Shown here: piece after piece, positions 43,379 to 54,400 of the stretch
Position numbering within the stretch: position 1 is the first letter of the stretch
How the letters are laid out: each line of letters begins with the position of its first letter
Source: Hemileia vastatrix
Lineage: Eukaryota; Basidiomycota; Pucciniomycetes; Pucciniales; Zaghouaniaceae
Length of the DNA stretch: 64,000 bases
Assembly (NCBI GenBank): GCA_030280995.1
Contig: JASXTE010000016.1
Coordinates: forward strand, 21,858,001-21,922,000
Reading direction: 5' to 3'
Notes under the pieces: generated by a model
Database searches by the model: none
The model's input: the letters and a program-made list of their open reading frames with translations, nothing else
Told to the model about the DNA's origin: nothing
Program-made: the position numbers and the translations under genes

Positions 43379-44218
43379 TGTTTTTAATCTAACCTGAAGT
43401 GAGGGAAAGTAACAATAAGATAAATTAGATTTAATTTTGCTTTTGAAAAGAAAAATAATAATAAAAAGAATATAAAATTCTTCAGGACAAAAATAAACTT
43501 AAAATAATAATCAATTATTTATTAATTCAAAAAAATCTTATAACCAGGATTTAAAAGAAATCAAATGAAGAAATAGAAATAAATTTTAATTTAACAAATT
43601 AATTTATGATAATTATCTGGATTTAAATCAACTGAAAGATATTTAAGTACCAGGACTCAATGTCAACTGAAATAATTTAATATATTTTATTTTTTATTAA
43701 TTATTAAAATTTTATTGTCAGAACAATTTGTCAACTGGAACAAAAAAAAGATTTTTTAATTTATCAGGACAAAGTAAACTGAAAATTACAATTAAAGAAA
43801 AAAAAATTTATTACTTCTAGAACTAAGAAAACAATTGCTCTATCTTTTTCAACTAGGAAAATAAATAAAAAAATATAAATTTCAATTTACCAGACACCTC
43901 CCCCTGTAAAATGAGCAAATTAATTCCACTTACAAAGTGCTGAGTAAAAGGAAATACATAGAGTATGAAGAGTGCAAAGTGACCCACAAATAGTAATAAA
44001 TAATTACCACAAAATATATAACTATTGGTTAATATATAAGCCTAAGTTTTTGAGCACGGTTCTATTCCCTTTTGCAGCAAAAAATAAGTCATGTGATATA
44101 TGACATTTGTCATTTTTGTTGTCCACTTGTCCTTATAGGTACCTCGATGGCGATGGTCCCACGGTCTCCGGTCCTCAAGATAATGATGCACTGTCAATGA
44201 TTTGGAAAGGTTCCCGAC
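43379..44218 (-). other. Leader of gypsy B
   Basis: AT-rich untranslated region between the 5' LTR and ORF1. Right after the LTR the minus strand reads GTCGGGAACCTTTCCAAATC, which lines up with CTGAGGGCCTTTCCAAACGA after the LTR of the intact element. The primer site may lie here, but it does not start with the usual TGG, so I do not name a tRNA. Confidence 0.6.
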
Positions 44219-45031
44219 TGTCAAGGGGTCTTTCAAGTCTAGAAGTTTTTTCAAGGAGTTCCAATGGCGGCAACAACTGGATTGAAGGAATTCAAACTTG
44301 GGTACGTATTTCCTTATCTTATAGATTATTTACTCAATATAAAGAGGTAAAAAGTTGTATTATTATTATAATTAATGGATTAGAATTACGTGAATGTAAG
44401 TACTAAGGCAATAATAGATAGTAATAAAGGGATTGTAAATAGTTGTAATAAAATAAGTAAGTAATGAATGAATAAAAAACAACCAAAAGAGAGGCCTTAT
44501 ATAGGCAAAGGAGGGACAAAGCACGGCAATGAAATTCTAAAAACAGTAGTATGAGAGAGAGAGAAAAAGAATATTCAAGAAGGAGCATTTTCAAATAATA
44601 AAGTAGTTCTAAAAATAAGGCGTCAAAAAGATGTATTTAAAGATGTATTTACAGAGTATGTCAGAAATACATAAATTTATTTGATATTTACGGTAGAAGT
44701 CAATTCTAAATAAGAAATTTGAATTTTTTGTATATATTTTATTTTTATTTGAATATTAAAGTTTTATTTTAATTTAAAATCTATTTTTTAAAATAAAATT
44801 TTATTTCTTCCAACCTGTCAATGAGCACGGTGTTAGAGAATAAAAATATAAGGGACATTTTATATTTAATTTTAATTATTCATTTAATTTTTCCATTCTG
44901 TAGTTAGTTAATTTATTATAGTTAATTTTAATGTAACTAATTTATAATTATATAATTAAAATAATAAGGCATGGCCTCATACAGTAAATAATTAATTATT
45001 TTACTGGGTAAGTCTAGAAGCCTGGCTGACA
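44219..45031 (-). repeat. 5' LTR of gypsy B
   Basis: 813 bp. Read on the minus strand it starts TGTCAGCCAGGCTTCTAGAC and ends ACCCCTTGACA, with TATATAAGG at 44503-44495. The first 20 bp also open the old LTR at 5172. The CCAACCTGTCAATGAGCACG block is shared with the 3' LTR. Confidence 0.93.
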
Positions 45032-45036
45032 GTTAT

Positions 45037-45942
45037 GGTATTATTATTTCTATTAATCTCCAGTAATTTAACATAAAAAAGTGCTTACTAATTATATAAA
45101 TAAAAAATACAAAGCATTAAAAATAATAAACGATAAAACTTACACATTTCAGGGTAGGCATTTTATTTTTGAGACTAATTTCATTTAACATAGTTGATTA
45201 TGATACATATGGTAATGAAATAAGGAAATTTGATATATTATAAAAATATTGTGGAAAAAAAATTTATATTAAAATTTAAAAACTCCAAAAGAAATTGTTA
45301 AAAATTAGAAAAAGGTCTTGGCCCATGATTAGCTCTATGGTTAAAAAGTATGCCACGTTTTAAAGTAAAATAATTAGAATAAAATTGATTAATGTGAATC
45401 TCTTGTAGATTGCTGATCAGGTACATAAAATTTGCACCAGCTCCATGAAATAACACATATCATTTTATACAAGATCTTTTAACATATCTCCAATTTCAAT
45501 TTTAGTTTTTACTTTTGAAGTAACCATCTGCATAAAGTTGATTTATTTTATTTTTTTAAAATAAATTACATAATTTCAATATATTTTTTAAATATTCCTC
45601 CTACTGTGGCCTAAGTAACATAATCTGGTATCCAACTAATAGTTTTTAATAAAATTATATTTTTAAAATTTATTTAATATTTTACAATCAGATGTATCTC
45701 AGTCTTAAATTATCATAAAATGAACTCCCAATATCAATCTGGTCATAATAAGTTTTAGCCCTAAGTTAGAATTTAAACATATCTATTTTCTTTGAGTTTT
45801 TCACACTATTTTTAATGAAAAAATTGGGATATGATGTAATTGGTAAAAAATAAATTTAATTACATAACTTTCTATATATATAGACAGCTACTGTGCTCAC
45901 TTAAACTCTATTTTGATTGAATGAGAGCTATGAGAGTATTAT
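45037..45942. other. AT-rich, no gene recognised
   Basis: Very AT-rich sequence with only short open frames and no repeat partner in this window. It is the flank shared by the insertion at GTTAT on its left and the one at ATTAT on its right. Confidence 0.5.
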
Positions 45943-47433
45943 TGTAAGCCAGGCTATACCAGGAGTCCAGTAAATTTTACATCAATTTACTGGAACCAAA
46001 AGAGGGCGTAAAAATATGCTTATTATGTATATAAATTAATATTATATTGCATAATGAAATTATATAAGTATGTTATTAAATATAAGTAAAATAAGTATTA
46101 TACTAATTATATTATTGCATAAATTATATATAAATTTAAATTAAGCATAATAAATGTTATACTCTATAAATTATGGCCTATTTTTATGTATTTAATGAAT
46201 ATAAATTAATAATTAATTAATTATAAGCATATATTATAATTAGGGGGTATCAAAGTTAAAAATTTGTAAATATTTAAAAGGCATTTCACAACACAAAAAG
46301 ATATAGATAAACTTGACCTTAATTCACAGTAGAAAGGTTCTTTGGGGGCACAATATGGCATATTTAAAAAAATAATTATGCTTGATTTGGTTGAAAAAAG
46401 AGGTATATTGAAATGGAAAATTTCTAACTTTGATACCCCGTATTATAAGTATTAAATTAACTTATAATGTAATTAAATTAATTAATTAAATTTATATATT
46501 AAATAAAACATTACATATGTTATTATACAATAATACTGGGTGCTATTTTGATTCCTAATTGTGTCATCAAAGTATTAAACAAGTTGAAACACTTTATTAA
46601 ATAAATTATTAATTTTTTATTCTAAAATTTAGTAATTTTGTTATAATAAGTATTTGTTTTAATTTAAAATAATTATTAAACTAATAAAAGTAATTAAAAT
46701 AATTAATTACTCATGTTTTATACTAAATTAATTAATTACATTATTTTTAGGTGTTAAAATAAGTTTATTTTTCAAGTTTCATTTAAATTGGTTATTACTT
46801 AAAAGATTATAAGACATGTTTTAAATTAAATTAATCATTTTTATGTGTCTCAAACTTATTTAATTACTCACTAGTTTTATGTTAACTTTTTGGGTTTAAA
46901 TTTGTGGATATCTGGGCTCTAACTCATGTGTCTTAGCCAATTGTGTCATATTTCCCCTTACATTTACTCAACATTAGTTATTTGTTATTATGTTTTTATT
47001 ATTCTTTATATATACTTTATTATGGCACTTCAGAGGGCTCCTTTCCTATATAAAGGCCTTGGGTAACCCCCTGTAGCCCCATCACTTATTATACACTCAA
47101 CTTAAATACAATACATTTATTTTATTTTTATTAGCATTTTGAATCTAATTTAAAAAGTAAATAAATAATCTAAGGTTGCAGTAAGTCTAATAATAATAGT
47201 AATTGTTTGCCGCACATTAAAGATAAATACTTATTAAAATAAATATATTATAATTAAATAAACCCTCACTGTTGTGTCAATCTCAAGAAATAGTCATTGC
47301 CTCTTTTTTTAAATAACTCAATTCTTTTATTAATTCATTTTTTTAACCTTTTTAAACCCTTTTCTTTATATTCTTCTTTTCCTCCTCTTTATCCTTTCCT
47401 CTTATTCCCATTCTTCTAGACGACTGGTCAACA
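45943..47433 (+). mobile_element. Solo LTR, gypsy family A, TSD ATTAT, with a MITE inside
   Basis: 1491 bp including a 198-bp insertion, so about 1293 bp of LTR. It begins TGTAAGCCAGGCTATACCAG, ends CTAGACGACTGGTCAACA, and is flanked by ATTAT (45938-45942, 47434-47438). The core promoter block CTTCAGAGGGCTCC, CCTATATAAAGGCCTTGG and GTAACCCCCTGTAGCCCC (47025-47085) is shared with the intact element's LTR. Confidence 0.92.
46243..46440. mobile_element. MITE with GGGGGTATCAAAGTT ends
   Basis: 198 bp, left end GGGGGTATCAAAGTTAAAAA and right end reversed CGGGGTATCAAAGTTAGAAA. It interrupts LTR sequence that is otherwise collinear with 49210-49290. It is preceded by TTA and followed by TAT, so a TA or 3-bp duplication is plausible but not exact. 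The end motif is shared with Tet-type copy 4 (13620) and, with changes, the Harbinger element at 63031. Confidence 0.85.
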
Positions 47434-47736
47434 ATTATTCACAAAATATACTTTTCTTACCACTAAACTTAGCCATAAACAACTTTTACAAACTTTAATT
47501 TCATTCATGATATATATTATAATACCTTGTGCTATTTTTTTTCTTTCAACCACATTTATAAAACTTGATTCCTGAAGAATTTAATTTTTTTAATAATTTT
47601 CTCAAGAATTTTCTGAAGGAGTTTAAAATCTTCGTAATTTTAATGTCTAATTTTGAATTTTATTTTTTATTTTTATAGTTTATTTCATTTCATTTCATTT
47701 TGATTTATTTTATCATATTCTACTATATAATAAAAT
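47434..47736. other. AT-rich flank, no gene recognised
   Basis: Short AT-rich segment between two LTRs; nothing recognisable. Confidence 0.5.
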
Positions 47737-48943
47737 TGTCAGCCTGTATATCCCTAGGACTGAGTAAAAGTTAATTATATATTATTTTAAATACATGGAC
47801 TATACATGGGAAAAATAAATAAAGGTACACAAGTTATATACATAAGTGATAATTATGGTAAAATACAATATATGCCATTATAACACCTTATATACACACA
47901 TATATCCACCTTTTATAAGTCTTATGTACTTAATAATAGGTTTAAATATGCTAGGATAATTTTAAGAGCCTTAAAAATAAGGCTAAATAATTTTTAAGAA
48001 GATTTAAAGCTGTTGCTTTAATTGTTTTATGTGAAAAACAAGAAATGTACTTTAAATCACTTAAAAGTTGAATATATGTGCTGTAAATTTAATAATATTA
48101 AAAATGATCCTTAAAAGATCAAATTTTCTTAATTAGGACTATTGATCTGGATACTCAAATGTATAAAAATAACACTTTTCAAATTTGGTGTTTTTTATGA
48201 GAGAAATGACTTCTGTGTACTGGCCACATACTGTCTGCATTTTTCCTGTGTGAATAGCTTCATTTTTATGAAAGTTAGCTTTTTCACACTATAATTACCC
48301 CAAACTCTATGCCCAATGTTGGGAAACACACTAGAATAGGTGACAGGCGCTTATTTGGTGTTTTAATTTAATTATAGGTGCATTGACCTTATTATATGCA
48401 CTAAGTTGATTAATAACCTCAATCTTTGTGCCTTTAACTCACTACCACACTTAAATTCACCTAATTTAGTCAAGGATTTACCCGTGTAAGTGCCTTCCAA
48501 GGACTGCATGCAGCTACCCCACACCTCACACCCTTTTTTGGGTTTGTCAGTGGTTTCTCAGTCAATACTGGTTATTTTTGGATGGGGAGTTCACGTATTA
48601 TATTGTCATAATTAGCCCCATCACTTCTACTGTTTATCCCACTAATATTGTGAAATACTTAGTGCTTTTCTTTATTTTTTAGTCTTTTATTTTAAGGTAT
48701 TACACACATATACTCTCTTTTTAGCTTATTCTTTTTTTGATGGATTATCTCTATTACTCTAGGATTTTGGCAGGTGATATCATTCTAATTATTTAATTTG
48801 TCATTCTTTATGTTGTTTGACAGGTTTATTAGCTAGAATGAGGTCTCATTAGCTGTGTATAGGACTGGTAAATCAAGGGGTTCATTCAAGACTTATTGGG
48901 TTATAAAAGGATGGGGTTTTGGTCTTGTTTTCTACATTATTTA
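47737..48943 (+). repeat. 5' LTR of gypsy C, first part
   Basis: TGTCAGCCTGTATATCCC opens an LTR collinear with the solo LTR at 6465-7957 up to TTGTTTTCTACATT, where the intact gypsy A inserted with an ATTTA duplication. The rest of this LTR is at 58119-58405. A TATA box lies at 48902-48909. Confidence 0.9.
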
Positions 48944-50084
48944 TGTCAGCCAGGCTATTCCAGGAGTCCAGTAAATGATATATAAATTATAAAACCTTAA
49001 AGAGTGAGTAAGACTTGTATTTAATGAATATAACTTAATATTTTATTACATAATGAAATTATATAAGAATTTTATTATATACAAATGTTACATTAAATTT
49101 ATTGGTTATATATATTTTTATATACAATTAAATTGAGCATAATATAATATATTCTACAAATAATGGCGCATTTTTATGTATTTAATAATTATAAATGTAT
49201 ATTTAATTAATTAAAAAACATATATTATAATTACAAGTGTAAATTTGATTTATAATATATTTAAATTAATTACTTAAATTTATATATTAACTAATACCTC
49301 TCATATGATACTAAACAATTATTAAGGACGCTTCTTTTGACCCTTAATTGTGTTAGAAAAAACAAATAAATTAATTTGGACTAAATTGAGATTAATTGCT
49401 TGTTTTGTTGCGTCAAATTATTTTTTTGTTTCACTTAAAATGTCCTCTAATCAGAATGTACCATCTGTTGGGAATTATATTTCTCATAGTTCCTATGTTT
49501 CCAATCTTGTTTAGTTATTTACTATTGTCACTTACTGATTTGGGGATTAATGGCGGGGAAATTGGATTCTTAATTGGGCTTTTAATTAATTGTTTCATGT
49601 TTTTCTCTATATTGTTATGTTTCATTTACTCTTTTGATATATTTGTTTTATTCCTTTCTAATCATTGTATTTACTGATATAGTAGCGCTTCAGAGGACCC
49701 ATTGCCTATAAAAGGGCCTTGGATAATCCCCTGTAGCCTTATCACTTATTATACACTCAACAAATTAAATACACTTTTTATATTACGTTTATATTCTTTT
49801 TATTAGTAATAAAATTCTAATTAAAATTTTATATAACAATTTAAAGGTTGCTTTAAGTCTGATAGTAATTATATTGGTTGCCGCGCAGAACTCTTACTTA
49901 AATAATAATAATATTTATAAAACCAAGTTGTTGTCTCTTCTCAGCTCACTCATCGTTGTCTTCTCTCAATAAATTAAATAATTTTATTAAATTTTATTTC
50001 TTTTATTACCCATACTCCTTTCCTCCTTCTCCTCCTCTCATTCCTTCTTCTATTTTTCTCCTTCTTCTAGACGACCGGCCGACA
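48944..50084 (+). repeat. 5' LTR of gypsy A
   Basis: Starts TGTCAGCCAGGCTATTCCAG and ends GACGACCGGCCGACA. The core promoter block is at 49685-49740 and a pyrimidine-rich stretch (CTCCTTTCCTCC-type) near the end. A 93-residue open frame (49396-49677) in the U3 is copied in the 3' LTR because the LTRs are the same sequence; I do not consider it a gene. Confidence 0.97.
49685..49740 (+). promoter_or_regulatory. LTR core promoter of gypsy A
   Basis: GCGCTTCAGAGGACCCATTG is followed by the TATA box TATAAAAG (49707-49714) and CCTTGGATAATCCCCTGTAG. The same three-part block, in this order, is kept in the diverged family A solo LTRs at 47025-47085 and, reversed, near 2480-2530 and 35590-35630, so it is the best-conserved part of the U3. 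The copy in the 3' LTR has its TATA box at 57741-57748. Confidence 0.7.
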
Positions 50085-50774
50085 ACTGAGGGCCTTTCCA
50101 AACGACGACGACGATCGAAGCCTGGCGACGAACGACAAAACGCACGGACCACCTAGCAAAACGAAACTTTTGCCGCGACTGTGTTTCGAACTTGGGTTCG
50201 ACATCTTAGGTTTATATAATATTAATTTTTATATTATTTTGAAGTGATTTTTCGATCACTATAGTAAGTTCACCTTTGCGCCTCTCACTCATATTACTAT
50301 ATTTTTATTGCAATAACAGTGATTGTGGCTTAATTGCTGATTCACTGAGTGTAAGTGTTCAATTTTTAAAAATTTTTTTTTCCTAGTTGACCATTATAGA
50401 GTGTTAAATCCTCTTAGTCCTAGAAGAATTGACATTATTATTAATACAAATTGAATTATTAATTTAATTTTTTTTTATTATTAATTATTGTTAATTTTGG
50501 TTGACTTAAAAGTACATTGTGCTTAGTCCCAATATATTGCCATATTTAATATTGGTAATTAATTGGTTGAATTAACTTACTTGTTATTCCCAATTTAAAC
50601 TTGCAATCCATTTTTTTTAAAAAATTAATTTTTTAATTATTACTTTATATTGAAAGTTATTTTTTCTATAATTTAATTAATTAAAAATTTTTTATATTAT
50701 TTGGAGCAATTATTGACTAACTTTGATTATTTTTTTTATAAAGTACAAAGTAAAATATAAATCTTCCCACTAGT
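50085..50774 (+). other. Leader of gypsy A with CpG-rich start
   Basis: The first 130 bp are rich in CG dinucleotides (ACGACGACGACGATCGAAGC, CTGGCGACGAACGAC), unlike anything else nearby. The rest is AT-rich and untranslated, up to the ORF1 start at 50775. The position right after the LTR (ACTGAGGGCCTTTCCAAACG) should hold the primer site. It lacks a TGG start, so the primer is uncertain. Confidence 0.65.
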
Positions 50775-51456
50775 ATGTCCAACAATTTGGCAGAAAAAAT
50801 GGATAACATGCAAGTGGATGAGATAGAAATTGACTATGATGCTGACACTGTAAGTTCTTCTAAAGTTGGTCATAAAAAATCTTATGCTAACACAAAAAAT
50901 TCACATACTGCAGGATGTGGAAATGACAGGAAATGAAAACAAACCAAACCCCCTTCCCCCAGTACCACAGAAGGAAGTAAAGCCTCTAGTGCCTCAAGAA
51001 GGTCTTCCAAAAGGCTTCAAAATAAAAAAGCTTCCTCTGCCACAACAAATCAGCAACCTATCCAGTCATATAAAAGAGTTGAAGACAGAAAATATGACGT
51101 ACAAAGCAAAGGTAGACACATTGTGGGATCAGGTCCAAGAACTCAGGAACCAAATTCAGGCCCAGGCCCCTCCTCAATTGCCTCCCAATCAGCTTCAATT
51201 TCAGGCTCAACCTTCACAGCCACCCAGCTCAACCATCCAAAATCCAAATACTATGGAAGTAGAGCAATGGAAATGGGATTATCTAATGAGTCACTACCAA
51301 CAGAATGTGCAACACCCTCCTCATCATCAGCCTGGCCCATCCAGAACACCCAATTTCCATCCACCTCCTCATCCCTACCAACAAAGCAGGAGAAAGAAGG
51401 CCCAAGCACAATCCCAAACCCAGTCCCAGGGGAAGTTTCCTCCTCTGCCATGGTAA
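50775..51456 (+). CDS. ORF1 of gypsy A, spliced, about 205 residues, unknown function
   Basis: ATG 50775 gives MSNNLAEKMDNMQVDEIEID to DADT. A 64-nt intron (50850-50913, GTAAGT, branch-like TGCTAAC, ACTGCAG) joins to DVEMTGNENKPN in exon 2 (50914-51456). Without splicing the frame ends after 53 codons. Exon 2 is proline/glutamine-rich, with a predicted coiled coil (NLSSHIKELKTENMTYKAKV, LWDQVQELRNQI), the motif VEQWKWDYLMSHYQQN and a basic C-terminus ending LPW-stop. It has no retroviral motif. Two other elements in the window keep the intron, the coiled coil or WKWD, and the PW-stop. It precedes gag and overlaps its ATG. It may be an accessory or RNA-binding protein, but that is a guess. A frame open from 50937 overlaps all of exon 2 in the Gag-Pol register. 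Confidence 0.8.
50850..50913 (+). other. Intron in ORF1 of gypsy A
   Basis: GTAAGTTCTTCT...TGCTAAC...ACATACTGCAG, 64 nt. The matching introns in gypsy B (43306-43249) and gypsy C (59026-59083) are 58 nt. In A and B the exon downstream begins GATGTGGAAATG. This conservation across diverged elements is good evidence for splicing. Confidence 0.8.
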
Positions 51457-54400
51457 GTAATTTGGTTGATAGTCACTTGGGTATGTTTTCTAATAAATCT
51501 TCTTCTGCAGGTAATATTATTGAACATGGTGAAAGAACAGTTAAACCTGTTAAAAGACAGCTTCCTGTAACTAGTAGCCCTATTGATGTAATTAGCAAAT
51601 TGTCATTTGATGAACCTTTACATTTAACTTCTACATCTTTAATTAATCCTTCTCTTGCAATTAAGAATGATTCTGTTCCCCCTGAAATCTATAACTTAAT
51701 TGAAAAAACTTCTGAGGAAATATTGAAAGATACCCTTGATTTTAATATTGTGAAAGACAAACATGTGAGAGATGTGTTAATCCATGAAAATGATAGATTA
51801 AATAATTTACACTTGCAATGTAAAGTGAGTTCTTCTGTACAAGATACAGCTTATTTAAAAATCAAAGAAACCTTGAATATTGTTCTTAGTCAACAAAAAC
51901 AAATAAGAAGTGACCATAGAGCTATCTCAGATAGAAATATCAGTCTGCATAAGACATTGAGTGAATTGAAACCCCTTATTGAGGAAAATTGTTCATTCAA
52001 AAATGAAATAAAATCTCTACAAAATGAGTTGAAGAAACTAAAAAATGACTTCCATGCACTAAGTACCAAACACTCAGTTTCTGAGGACAGAAATGTTCTA
52101 TCTCTTGCAAAAGTAAATGACCAGATGTCTGAAATTCCAAGAATAAGAAACTATGTGTCTGACCTACAGGAAAAGTTCTCAACCTTAACCATCAAAAATG
52201 AATTAAATGAGATTTCTGCAAGTAAGCTGCATAAAAATAAAGGGAAAAAACCTGAACAAAGTTCATCCTTTCTTCCTCATATTTCAACCATTAAACAAAC
52301 TGACAATGAGTCTGTAAAATCTTTTGCTACTAGCAAACAATCTTGTGATGGTCATGCACCAGCTGTTTCTGTAAATAATGAAATTTCTGAACACCTGGCT
52401 AAACTTCAGGAATTATTACTAATGAATAATTCAAACCAAAAAGTGGACCATCCCAGTAGTCAGAAAAATTGGCCTAAGTTAGACCAATATCCTACCTTTG
52501 ATGGTGATTCTTCCTCTGATTGGCAACACTTTATCCAGAGAATTGATAATTTAAAGAGATCTTATAAACTACCTGATGAGGAGATTGTTTCTAAGCTAAT
52601 TTCTTTATTTTCCAATGTAGCCTTGATGTGGTATGAATCTGTCCTCTTAGATAACAATCATTATACATGGAATGATTGGAAATCCTTGATTGAGAATCAA
52701 TTTGGTGGTTCAAAATTCAGGTTAGCTCAGCAAAGACTGTATGAGAATACTAGATATGTATCCTCCTCTGTTGAAAAGCCCATTGTTTTTCTGATGAAAA
52801 TAACTAAAATCCTTAGAGCAATTGATCCAAAGATGGATTATGATATTTGGAGAGATAAAATCTTGTATAAATTACCAAATTCTCTTAGGGATTTGATTGT
52901 TGCTAGAACTGAGCATGTAAGGGAAAATTCTTCTTTCATTAATATCTGTAATGAGGTACTACTCAACCATAGATATGAACCAAAGAATTACCTTAGTAAA
53001 TCTTATAATGATCGGAATAAACCTTCTATAAAGCTCCCAGAAAAATCTGGTAAACCCTCTGCCCCAGTTGCACCTAAAAAATATGCAACAAATACTTGTT
53101 ATAAATGTAACAAACCGTGGCAGAAGGGTCATGTTTGTGACAAGAAAATTCATCTTGTTGAACAAAATGAAGACACTGATGAAATTGAACTTGATGTCAA
53201 TAATTCTTCCAGTGACTGTGAAAGTAATATCTCCTATGACAATGAATCTGTTAAAGATGTTTTAATGTTGGAACATGATGTCCATTATTTAAATAATATA
53301 TCTGAAGATTGTGTATTGAATTTATCTTCAGTAGAAAATGCTGAGATAATTAAAGATATTACTAACAATTCTATTCCTATATCCCCTTTAAAGGCACCTG
53401 TTATCATTAATGGTAAAAATGTTGATGTAGTTCTTGATTCTGGTGCTGGAGGAAGTGTAGTATCTGTAAAAGCTTTGGCTTCAGTGGATAAGGAATATTT
53501 GAGTAAATTATTGCCTATAACTTCTGAAAAATGGAGAGGGTATGGTTCTACCTTATTTCCTATTGGCAAATACAAAACCTCTGTATTCTTCAAATATAAT
53601 GGTGGTTTTGTCAGAGCTATTTGTGAGTTTGTTGTCATGAAAAATGATAATTTGAGCAATTGGTTTATTATGGGAAATGATATTTTAACCATGTTTGGTG
53701 TGAAACTAGACCCAGCAAATAATTGCTTTACCTTAGGAATGAATGGGAAAAGAAAATTCAAAATTTCTTCTCCTAAACCTTCTGGACATTTGTTGAAATC
53801 TTGTAACTCACTGACCCAATGTAAAGGTAGAACAACAACTGAAATGGATGATTTATTACATGAAATAAATACCGCTTCTTTTGGTGATCATTTGACTAAT
53901 GAACAAAAGGATTCTATTGTTGCCTCTATTACCTCTTTCCCTATGGCTTTTGCTCATGGTTCTCATGTCTTGGGAATTCTTCAGGAAGAGATGAAAATTA
54001 CCTTATCCTGTAATTTGAGTGATATTCCTCCTTCCCTTAAGAAAAAACCATATCCTGCTTCTCCATCAAAAAGAAAAGATATTGAAGATAATATTGAAAC
54101 ATTATTGAAAATGAATATCATTGAGAAAGTGGATGTCACCCCCAAATATTGTGTCATCTCCCCAGTCTTAATTTCATATGAAAAAGATAAAGCTAGATTA
54201 TGTGGGGATTACAGAGCTTTAAATACTTATACTGTTGATGATATTTATCCTTTACCCAGAATTAATTCAATACATGCTACCTTGCAAGGTGCAAAATTTA
54301 TTAGTTGTCTGGATGGTAATAAAGGTTATCATCAAGTTCCAGTTGAGAAAAATTCTCAAAATTTTTTGCTTATTGCTACTCATATGGGAATATATAAGTA

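Larger units (their letters stand above)
36520..45031 (-). mobile_element. Ty3/gypsy chromovirus, family B, full length, decayed, TSD GTTAT
   Basis: The minus-strand element has LTRs at 44219-45031 (5') and 36520-37311 (3'). GTTAT flanks both sides (36515-36519, 45032-45036). The internal region has a leader, a two-exon ORF1 and a gag-pol relic closely related to the intact element at 48944-58118. The LTR sequence and length differ from that element (about 800 versus 1141 bp). The LTRs differ from each other by small indels and many substitutions, so it is older. Confidence 0.95.

Noticed and set aside
49396..49677. 93-residue hydrophobic open frame, repeated at 57430-57711
   Set aside because: It lies in the U3 of both LTRs; the second copy exists only because LTRs are duplicated, and related LTRs do not keep the frame.
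50190..50215. TTCGAACTTGGGTTCGAC as a tRNA T-arm
   Set aside because: No acceptor, D or anticodon arm can be folded around it; it is part of the retroelement leader.
51290..51452. Splicing at the junction to fuse an upstream frame to Gag-Pol
   Set aside because: The frame that would be joined in gypsy A is open for only about 54 codons, and the equivalent in gypsy B lacks an ATG, so I see no conserved fusion product.
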